Assembly: GCA_004764695.1 (NCBI GenBank)
Contig: SMSO01000014.1
Location: 4,866,845 to 4,930,844, forward strand
Length of the DNA: 64,000 nucleotides
Origin: Schizochytrium sp. TIO01
Taxonomy: Eukaryota; Sar; Bigyra; Thraustochytrida; Thraustochytriidae
Reading direction: 5' to 3'
Positions 54,499-64,000 of this stretch are shown one piece after another. Every line of letters begins with the position of its first letter. Position 1 is the stretch's first letter. Made by a program: the position numbers and the translations under genes. The notes below the pieces were generated by a model. The model was given only the letters and a program-made list of their open reading frames with translations, was not told the origin of the DNA and did no database searches.

Positions 54499-55120
54499 GC
54501 CAGAGTCAGTCAGAACAAAGGCACCCATCCTTCGATTATCTGATTATTTGAGACGCAGGCTTGCCTGAGCTGCTTATCCGCACTGGGACGAAACTGCTGC
54601 GGAAGCAAGCCTCCTTGACGACCGTAAGTCAGCGCACCGCGGCACACACACTCACACTACACGACGCCTCCATTGCGGCGAGACGGGGACGAACGAACTT
54701 AGGGGCGCGCTAGAGCGTCTGGCTCGCAGGCCCTAAGGAATTCGCCTTAATTTGCCTTCCTTTTGCCAATGCTTTCGCATGTCCGAAGCAAGCAAACATC
54801 GTTGCTTTTGGAATGCAGATCGCTGCTGCAATAAATGCGCAACCTTTGGACATTCGTCATGAAAAGCCACCCACGAGTGGAGGCTGGACTGAAAGCTCGA
54901 CATTAATGCAGCGTGAGAGGAAAGGCACTTCGCATCCTGCTAGAAAACAGTCAATCAATCAATCGATCGATCGATGCGAAATCCCACCCAGCGCTGATGG
55001 TGCCAGCGAAGACTAGACAATCGATCACGTTGTTTCCGGATCACTCACTCACTCACGAGCAGGCCTGGAGAACGGAGCAGGCACTTCAGTGGAGCTGAGC
55101 GGCTCTCGGAGGCCAAGAAT

Positions 55121-55479
55121 ACATACATACATACATACATACATACATACATACATACATACATACATACATACATACATACATACATACATACATACAT
55201 ACATACATACATACATACATACATACATACATACATACATACATACATACATACATACATACATACATACATACATACATACATACATACATACATACAT
55301 ACATACATACATACATACATACATACATACATACATACATACATACATACATACATACATACATACATACATACATACATACATACATACATACATACAT
55401 ACATACATACATACATACATACATACATACATACATACATACATACATACATACATACATACATACATACATACATACA
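55121..55479. repeat. Long (ACAT)n microsatellite
   Basis: About 90 perfect ACAT units, 359 bp. It yields spurious repetitive open frames on both strands. Confidence 0.97.
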
Positions 55480-55776
55480 AAATGAATGAGTGGAGACAAC
55501 CCTTCTGCCAGGATGCCGAGGAGGCGTGCCTGGTTTCATGACCTTGAAATTGGCCCGCTCGCGCTTTTCCGTTCTCGCTCACTCGCTTGCAGGCTCAGGC
55601 TTAAGCTTGACTTAATCCCCTCGCGCGGTGGCAGCGACGAGGTCATGCGAGCAACAGGAGCTGACTATCCGCATTGACTCGATAGATGAACAGTTAGTTA
55701 GTTCTCAGTGCTCTTCTCTGAGAGTGAGTGCTATCGCGCAGAAGTCCGGCGCCAGAATTTCTCAAGTACAAAACAT

Positions 55777-55818
<42 letters not shown>
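55777..55818. repeat. (GCAA)n microsatellite
   Basis: About ten GCAA units. Confidence 0.9.
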
Positions 55819-57296
55819 TTGAGCCTGGCTGGGATCATCACGATGAGATTGTGTGTAGTTAGATAGTTCTGCTGTTGGCGCTGGCGACGCCGAGCCTGCA
55901 TTTTTATTCGCCAGGAATTTGACCAACCTCGAGAGACTGAAGAGAACATCCAGGTCACTACCGGCTTGGTCTTGTGAGCGAAAGGTCTAGTAAATGATTT
56001 GTGATGGATACTGTTGCGCTTGCAGACCCTTGCGGGAGGATGCCAACGCCAGCATTACTACTGCGTTCGAAAGGGAGGGAGCGGCTCAAGCCACGCCAGG
56101 TATCAAAAGGTCGAGCGCAGAGGCGAAAAAGACAAGAGTGCTGATGGTCTTATTCCGTACCATTTTGCAATTGCACGTGACTCTCGTTCTCTCGTACATT
56201 CTTACTTTTTCTCTACTTTTTTACATTTTTCCCTTTTTTTCAACCAAACATTTCTTCTTTTTCTTTAGCCTGGCTGTCGTATCTTGCGAAACCGGGGCTT
56301 CGTTCTGCAAGCGAGTCAGCGGCCCTTGCGGTCCTCTCTCGATTCCTGGCCGACGATCATGCGCCAGCGCTCGGCAGCCGCGATGGGCCCTTGGTCCTCG
56401 CCTCGTCCATCTATCTATCTATTGCGAAAGCCAATTTCGCAACGGTGGCGCTCATCGCAGATTTCTCAGTCGAAGATAAAAGGATAGATAAAAGGATAGG
56501 TAATAGGATAGATAAGACGTATAGGTGGTCGCTCTTTTCCGCGCCTCAGGAAGCTCTCGCAGTTAAACCGAAACGAGGTGGGCCACGAGACTGGATTGCC
56601 TTCTCGCCCCACTGACTCGAAGGAGCGCCGCGCATGGCCGCGAGACAATCGAGTAGCTCTCACGGAGCCAGAGGAGTCCTCGCCCGAAGGAGTTCGAGTT
56701 TGTTTGTTTGTGAACTCCAAGCTCAAACTTGGAGCTGAGCTCAGCGGCGAGAGGCGGAGCTGGACTCACTCGCCTTTGGGCTGTGAAGGGGCTGTGAAAA
56801 GCACAAGCGATGCGAACTTTAATGCTTTAAGTTGCAGGTGTTGACCGCTCCAGCCTCGCGGGAAACGCGAGTCCGGCGATGCGTTAGCATGCCAGGCATC
56901 ATCCAAGGACGCAGTGCAGTAATTCGTTGAAGGCGAGGCGCGGAATCGGCCATGAGCTCGCGATTGTGTAAGACCTTTTGGAATTCATTCCGCGCGTGTT
57001 TTATTTGCGCTGTGGTCTATCTAGGGCAGCTTTTTTTTAATTGGTGCTAAGTATGAATAAATTGGGCCCAACTTGAAATGACGCAAGCGTCGATGCAAGC
57101 CTGGTGAAAGAGAAGGATGTTACTACTTTGGGACAGACGAATCGAGTGTCCATCGGATATACCCACTGCAATTGAAAATGAGTGTGTCATAAGAGTGCTT
57201 CATTGCACAGCTGAGCAAAATGGTGAAAGTAGTCGTGAGCTAGATTCTTTTGCTCTTGGCTCGTTCTTGCGTTGTGTTTTCGCCCTTTTTTCTCTG

Positions 57297-57325
57297 TTTT
57301 TTTTTTTTTTTTTTTTTTTTTTTTT
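57297..57325. repeat. 29-base T run
   Basis: Homopolymer T in a pyrimidine-rich stretch; a (TTTC)n run follows at about 57,401-57,432. Confidence 0.9.
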
Positions 57326-57400
57326 CAATGCCTTCCTTATCGCTGTTTTTGTTCGTACTTTTATTTTCTTCTTTTGAGCTGCGCGCTTCATTTTTTTTTC

Positions 57401-57432
<32 letters not shown>

Positions 57433-59516
57433 TTTTTTCATTCTTTTCCATCTGAGAAAAACAAAACTCCCACAAATATTTAATTTTAATTCAAATTACA
57501 ACATTCTGATTATCAATGGTTGGAGTCTCGGTGCTCATCTTGAGAGCCAGGAAAGCCCAAATTCTTTCTTGTTTGATCCGGCAGAATCATGTTCGATTGA
57601 ACAAATACTTTATGACATTTGATCAACTGAAAAAGAACTCACCGCTGACTCAGAGTGGTCAAACTTCCGTGAGAAAGTCCGTGCGAACGGTAGAATAAAG
57701 AAGAGACTTGAGAAGGGGCGTTCCATCTTGAAGATTTGATGGCTACTAAAAAGACCCCTAACGATTTGATTCTTAAGAATAGATCTAAAAAGCTAAGTAC
57801 GGAGCAATGCCTGCCTGTAGCCACATGTTTTCAGCTTCGAATACATCAGACATAAAATATATTGCTGCCAGTCTACCAATTTCTTCTTGGACTTCAGGCA
57901 GCCCCCATGATTTCTTTTCATGTAGGAATCTAAGAATGGCGAGACTGAATATTCAAATTATTCTATTCATTTGAACATGAAAAAGGTCGCCAAACGGCAG
58001 GTCTGTTTCTTGGGTTTGCGCCTGTCACCTGTAAGCCAGATCTTGAAGAATGATGCAAAATAAATATGTCTTTTCTATTTTTTAATCGAAACAACAAATT
58101 GTGGCCATGATCTCCACGTGTCTACCTCAAGGCAAATGCTTGGCATTGCCTTGCTCTTCATAAGCTTAAAATAATAATAATAAAACTATTTATCCAAGCG
58201 CTCCTGGTTGCACCTGGTTTGTCAAATGATCCCTAATTAGACGAATGAATAGTCGTCGTGAGATTAATGCTCTTTCTTTGAACAGTTTATAGCTGGGTCT
58301 TATCTGGATCGCTATATCACTGAATGCTGCTCAGTGGCTTGGCTTGTCACAAAAGTTCTATCGCGCCAGACATAGCCAAGACGTTTTCTCGTCATAAGCG
58401 TCGTGTCGTGGAGGCTAACTCATCGAAAAAGCTTTCGTGAGATTTGGGGAAAAGGCTTGATTCTTACCCTGCATTGTTCGCGCTCCAGTTAAACAGTCTT
58501 TGTCGGCCATTTTGGCAATCAAATACCCACTTGTTTCTTAGTTCTCGGAAATTCCAATTCGACTCAACTCTGGACTGCTTGCTATTCTATTTCATACATA
58601 TCTGCTAGAATTAATATTTATTATATTACAGAGCTAGCTCGAGCCGACCAAGTGCTAACCCTTCCTTCATAACTAGTACAAGTGTGAGCTTTGTCATAAG
58701 TGCCAGCGGCTTTCGTTGAAGATGGCACCTGCTCTCTAAATTGAGCGATTGCCACGTCCTTATGATGCAGGTCAATAATGATGCTGCCAGTGCTCTATTG
58801 GCTCACACTTCTAGAGGAGAACTATACAGCGGAATTCAATCAGTGTAATCCATTGTCTTATCCATTGTCTTACCCTAAATTGAAAATAAAATTAAAAATT
58901 GCTTTTAATTTTAAAAGAAAAACTCTTATCATGTATATGTGTAAGTGCGAGTCCGGCTGGTTTAGGCGACGGAGGCGCTGTGGGGTAAACCTAGAGAGAC
59001 TGAGAGCAAATAATAACAGCAATGACCTTCGAGTGAATTTGTTCCACATATGCTCAGCGACCCGTCGACACCACAAGTAGATCAAGTATTTAAAATAAAA
59101 GAGCAGATAAGTATCCTAGCGTTTACCATTTCTAATTAATTCTTTCTTGTTCCTGGTTGCTTTTGTTTTTTTTGGTAATGAACTTTGAACTGCCTGGTTT
59201 TTCAAGTCTAGAACACTCTTCATATTGAAACTTGTTCTAAATTCTCGCACCGTGGCTTTGCTTTTTTTTTCTTTTCTTTTTTTTAAATAGATGTTCCACA
59301 AACTTGAACTTAATAGAATGTTTTTATTAGCTTTTCTGTTCAATTACCTTCGTGCACACACTGAGACTTAATCTCTTTTGACAAAGCAAAGATATTTGAA
59401 CGCTAATTTTAAGATAATGTGTCCAACGCAACGCAGGTTGCTGCAATTAATATTTATTATCGAATAAGACAACGGCAGGTAAAAGTTTAAAGAAAAGCCA
59501 ATCACCTCACCCAATA

Positions 59517-59523
<7 letters not shown>

Positions 59524-59556
<33 letters not shown>

Positions 59557-59561
59557 TTTTT
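59524..59561. repeat. (TA)n plus T-run
   Basis: About twelve TA units and a 13-base T run. Confidence 0.9.
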
Positions 59562-62500
59562 AAAGTACTACTTTAAGCATCATGTATTTTTATTTTATAT
59601 TTTTGTTTGTGGCACTGTGGTCATTTGCGTGCTTCAAAGTAAGACCTTCGTAGTTGAAGCCAGAAAACCCCCCAAACTAAGGGTACAAGCACGAGGCCAA
59701 CCTTTACTTTCGGAGTGGCTAAACTTTGTTTCTTGATAAAACTTCACTGAAAGTATTTCGCCCTTGAAAACCTTTAGCCTTGCTGTTAATAAATAATTTG
59801 TCGAGAAGAAGTGTCAAATTCAAGAGATTTTCATCAGTGCGAAACACTTTCTCAAGCCAGCTCTGAAAAGTTCCGGTCATGCACTTGGAGGACTTTGGCA
59901 TTCCACAAATTCTATTCTATAGAAAAGCTCAGCCGCAGAATTTACAATTTTGCAGAAATGCATAGAACAGCATACGAATAGAAGTCATCTGAAGAGCGCG
60001 GAAATTGTCACTGAGCGAAGTAGTTCTCAGTTTCCAGAGCTTGACAAAAAAATCAAAATAAAAGAGATGAAGGAATGCCTAAATAAGCAGAGTCATTTTG
60101 TCGAAGAAGCCTCAAGATAGATAGAAAAAGGGTATTTGTACCCTCTGAAGGCTCTTTTGCAGCTTGTATCTGCAAGCTGTACTTTGCGCATGATACAACT
60201 GAAGCAAAACTTAGATTAAGAAAACATGGTATAATAGATAAAGTTGTTCGGTGTTCGCCACGGTGAGACATTTGCAGCCCATTGTGACCCTAAACGCTTG
60301 AATTCCGGCGACCGTATGATATTCCTTCCGCCGGCGTCCGCAAGAACCCTTTGGGTGTCAGCACTTAGTAAGTGAAAATCTTCTGAGGACACTAGCTAGA
60401 TAAAGTAATCCTATCTTTCATCCTTCCATGGCTGTATCTGCCAAGTGCAAGTCGAGCGAGGTAGCTTAATTAGCCGCGTCACAGAGGCCTCGAAATCCTG
60501 TAAGCACGGATGTTTTTCATCCTGCTGAAGCAGCTCTAGCTACTTGTGCGCTGCTTTCATGTAATACAATACATCTTGCTTCCAGGCGATGATTTTATGA
60601 TCAAAATATAGCGTGCGTGAGGGTTTAGAAGGATGCTAGGTCAAATGGATGGCTACTGAACTTACGTTAGGCGCTGCAGCCTCCGTGGCTCCCATGTGTT
60701 TGAGAGCGAGGTGGCGTTCTTTCTCTGTGCGGTATGTAGCTCAACTGGGTGGAACTTTATCTCGCACATTCATTCTTGCAGCGGCGGTATATACTGAGAA
60801 TATGCGGGATCTTTAACTTTGTTTCGTTCCTATTTTCGTTTTCTTTTCTCTTCGATTTTTCAAGCAAGAAATCATCTTTTCTCCAACATGGTCTCTCTAG
60901 TATTACTGAAGTGGTCATTGTATATTTATTTAATTGAACCAAAAAAAAATATCGTTTTCCTCCTTTTTTTGCTTATTTTTCCGTAACAAAATGCAACTTC
61001 CAGTACGCTCGAGGCCCGTGCAGCTGAGCCAGACTTGGCCATCTCTTGAACCAGGTACCTGCACGCAACTTCTGGCAAGAGGGGAAGCAACACAGAGGGA
61101 ACAATGATGTGCCCGGCCGCGTAAGTTCGTATGCTTATTTCTTGGCTTTGAATGCTTGACCATGTTACATAATTGAACTCAATCCTGTGGAATCTCTTGT
61201 TTAATTCTTTTGTTCTTCACTAATTTTATCCTGTTTCTCTTTTTTTTTTTTTTTTTTAAGTAATTAAATTAAATTAAATTAATTATTATTATCATTATTG
61301 TTATTTTAATTTTAAAAGGTGATTTATTTTTTATTTTACTCGAGTATGTTAAATACTCAGTATGTGTTGTGCGTGATATAATATCAGGACGTTTATTTGA
61401 GAAATGAATATAAACAGAAACATAAACTCTAACTCCTTTCTTTTCTTCTAATTAAATAATAGTTTTTTTTTTGTTTTTTTAAGTTAGTATAACAGAATAA
61501 TCTGCCCACCTAGAGGTTGACGACCTGTTTAGCACAGAGAGGACGTGTATGTAGATTATCTATCAATTTGAAATATTCATTTGATGACAAACGAAAAATG
61601 ATCAGGTCTCAAGCTCAATAAGTGCCGCTGATGATAGGCGTATGATATATAGCATGACGCGGAAACTTTGCGATCATAATGATCTTTCCAATCATTTTTT
61701 CAGCTTGAGGAAAGAAAGAAAGGCAGAAAAAACACTTAGTAGTTCTAAAGTAGCATTTGATTTTAGAATGAGGCTGTTTTGTTTGACACGACAAAAGTCA
61801 GAGTGTGATTAAAGTGCAAAACGACTTCGGGGCGACTCGCATGAAGTAGCAGCCAAAAATGGGCTTGCGCCGCGTTATAGATCATCCTTGATGGACGGAG
61901 GAAATGCGTCTTTACGAAGGAAAGCTTAGTCGGAAGTATTTCGAAGTCGAGTCCTCCAACACTGGTTGGGACTTGTCTTAGGGAAGGTCAAGCGGATCAT
62001 GCATGCTTTCCTCTTCGAAAGTCGCGGACAATCGAGTGTAACCATAGATTTTGGAATATCCTCATACACCTCGTAAACTGATATCTGGGTACTACGGTGA
62101 GATTGGTTATTATTCCTAGATACGGAGCATCTGCAAATAAAGTCCTTCCGTGAGAGAATCCGAAGAAGAATCACTTGGTGGACGCCAAACCGCCCCCAAG
62201 GGCTGAGGGACGTCCCTGGATATTGCAACACCGTAGTGCCCACCCAAACTTGGACTTGCACCGATTATTTAGCAGGATGTTTGGTTAAAATTTGGCACAA
62301 TCAGCGGTACCTATACTTCATTGACGGCCTGGGACAAGATCTTTGGATCAAATTACATGGCCACCACACCATACAAGAGTTGCTAGATTACGAAACTGTC
62401 CGCTTGCGAAAGGGAGCGAAGAGTGCAACTACGATCATTACCTCAGCTGGAATCAGCTAAGTTATGGTCGTCTTCCTGACTGACTATCACAGAATACGAT

Positions 62501-62945
62501 CGGGGGACATTGGTGAGGATGGCTGTATCTTATTTAGATGTGGTTCCTTTTGACAGCATCATTAAAAATTAATATACCGAGCGTTTGATTAGAACTTGCA
62601 GGGCGAATGGCAAAGCTTGTTGGCTGGGTCCGAACTGAAATCCTGAAATTTACTTTAACAAACAAACATATAAACTATAGAACAAAGAGAGAGAGGACGC
62701 TATGCAGGGATATATGCCAACGAATAAGTCTGATCAAGTCTTTTGAATGCGTACACCTTCATTTCATTCTATTCGCATTTATTTTGTTGAAATGGAATGG
62801 TGAAACTAAAGATAAAATTCAAAAACTGAAATGCACCCAGAATACAAGCCGTACTTGTCTGATCGAAATTTGGAGAAGTTTGAAGATCGTAACGTAATTC
62901 TTCAAAGAAAAAGAAGTTATGAGCGTTGCAACGTAGACTCGGTGA

Positions 62946-64000
62946 TTAATTATCATCACGGAGGTAGCAAGTAAGTGAGCCACCGTAAGCAAGCTCGAGA
63001 TCATCGAGCATAAGCGAGCGTGGACCAAATCGAATAACCTCAAGAGCGCTAGTTACTGCAAATGCAGATGAAGGGCCAAAAGCAAGACTGCTACTAAAAG
63101 CATCGTCCAATGTTGCCGCAACATCACCAACACCGCCTTCATTAGCTAAATGAATGCTGCTGCTACTACTGCTGCTAGATAAGACAGGAATCAAGCCCCC
63201 CCTAAGACCATTGTTAATTGAGTCAAACTTGTCGAGCCATGCCTCATCTTGCGCGACGAGACGAGCGATCCCTCGCACATAGACATTGAGGATCTTCATG
63301 TAATTTTTAAGCTTGTATCCCATTCTTCCACGTGGAAACTTGAGATATTTGTGATTTGCTTCGTCCAATGACCACTTTTGCCATTCTGAACTACGATAGA
63401 AATCAAAGATATGCCGACTGCGGTCTTCATTCATCGAATCAATACGAGAAACTAGGTTGACTGAAGCGCCGTTCCAAAGCATGGTAAAACTAACCCACCA
63501 AAGAAAGTCGCGCATTGAGCGAATCTCAAATGGTGCGAGATCTGCTTGATGTCTGAACAAACTCATTAAGGGCTCGATGTTCGATGGTGACATGACCTGG
63601 CGCTCTCGAATATGGTTGCGCATTGCAGCTTGCCAGCCCTCGTCCAGCTGAGTAGGTCCAAGGTCAGCACCGCATACAGCACGCGTGTCGTGTTTACGGT
63701 AAAAGGATGTGTAAAGTGGTGAACCAAAAATGAGATCTGCATGTGTACTCGATAAAACAAGACTATCCCGCATGTCAAGGATCTCTCCTATCTCACCATC
63801 TTCAGAAATCTGCATTTCAATGATAGGAATCCATTCATGGCTCGTGCTCCACAAGGATTCAAGGTCTGCATATTCTGCAGGTAGCACCGTTTCTATAGAA
63901 ACTACACGAATAAGTAAATGGTTCGAGTAAAATCGTTCAGGCCCAAGATCAATGAGCGCCATGAGCATTCCAAGGGACGAAATGTCAGCTGTCAAAAGAA
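62946..64000 (-). CDS. 3' part of an asparagine-synthetase-like protein
   Basis: The frame is open at the right edge, so at least 350 residues are visible and the 5' end lies outside; the apparent first codon is TTG and not a real start. The region MRDFLWWVSFTMLWNGASVN and RHIFDFYRSSEWQKWSL...KFPRGRMGYKLKNYM recalls asparagine-synthetase-like ATP-PPase proteins, especially forms found beside glycan genes, where a ..FLWWI.F..KW.....R segment and HFFDT..FQ.WS..N......YK.P....I recur. I cannot see an N-terminal nucleophile Cys or the SGGxDS loop because they would lie upstream. A poly-Ser run lies in the C-terminal third. It is the first gene after the 20 kb gene-poor stretch. Confidence 0.4.
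   Translation of the reverse strand, partial: LLTADISSLGMLMALIDLGPERFYSNHLLIRVVSIETVLPAEYADLESLWSTSHEWIPIIEMQISEDGEIGEILDMRDSLVLSSTHADLIFGSPLYTSFYRKHDTRAVCGADLGPTQLDEGWQAAMRNHIRERQVMSPSNIEPLMSLFRHQADLAPFEIRSMRDFLWWVSFTMLWNGASVNLVSRIDSMNEDRSRHIFDFYRSSEWQKWSLDEANHKYLKFPRGRMGYKLKNYMKILNVYVRGIARLVAQDEAWLDKFDSINNGLRGGLIPVLSSSSSSSSIHLANEGGVGDVAATLDDAFSSSLAFGPSSAFAVTSALEVIRFGPRSLMLDDLELAYGGSLTCYLRDDN

Noticed and set aside
55045-55582. Open frames of repeated Cys-Met-Tyr-Val or Ile-His-Thr-Tyr on both strands
   Set aside because: Products of the (ACAT)n tract; no start context or flanking domain.
62236-62460. 75-codon plus-strand open frame
   Set aside because: Composition looks protein-like, but there is no domain and no support up- or downstream; kept only as a note.

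Overview
The window reads as nuclear DNA of a unicellular eukaryote. It holds an anaphase-promoting complex subunit 5 gene, a WDR53-like WD40 gene with a GT-AG intron, a bHLH factor, few introns overall, very long microsatellites, and decayed Crinkler-like and gametolysin-like genes. That mix fits a stramenopile, perhaps a thraustochytrid (labyrinthulomycete). The taxonomic call is inference; no marker gene is present.

Region 1 (1 to about 15,063) differs from the rest. Genes are packed on both strands with mostly 5-120 bp gaps, are apparently intronless and are mostly unrecognisable. Recognisable functions are a DNA adenine methyltransferase with an NPPY motif, a DEDDh exonuclease, two tandem paralogous small membrane proteins, two larger surface or membrane proteins, a predicted PD-(D/E)XK nuclease-kinase fusion, and a small protein resembling a phage/herpes-type capsid maturation protease. 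I interpret it as one end of an integrated large DNA virus or provirus, possibly mirusvirus-like. No capsid, terminase or polymerase gene lies in the window, so the viral class is not proven. A second kinase of the same family (10,327-12,372) sits in an AT-rich pocket bounded by repeated boxes.

Region 2 (about 15.1-30.7 kb) is ordinary host sequence: an unknown gene, APC5 (reading frame broken near its end), an unknown gene lacking a good ATG, the WDR53-like gene, a 3.4 kb gap, a bHLH transcription factor and a coiled-coil gene with an 18-bp minisatellite upstream.

Region 3 (31.4-39.9 kb) is a cluster of broken genes: a P-loop NTPase remnant, a third nuclease-kinase, a membrane-anchored M11-type metalloprotease and an unknown gene. 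NTPase modules and nuclease-kinase modules are the two halves of Crinkler/RHS-type effectors, so this cluster and the virus-like block share a protein family.

Region 4 (40.5-64.0 kb) has a Gln-rich gene (40,550-42,577), then about 20 kb of gene-poor DNA with (GATT)n, (CTTG)n, (ACAT)n and other simple repeats, and finally the 3' part of an asparagine-synthetase-like gene running off the right edge.

The most interesting observation is three divergent members of one nuclease-kinase family in 36 kb: one intact inside virus-like DNA, one in a repeat-bounded pocket, and one dead beside a dead Crinkler-type NTPase.
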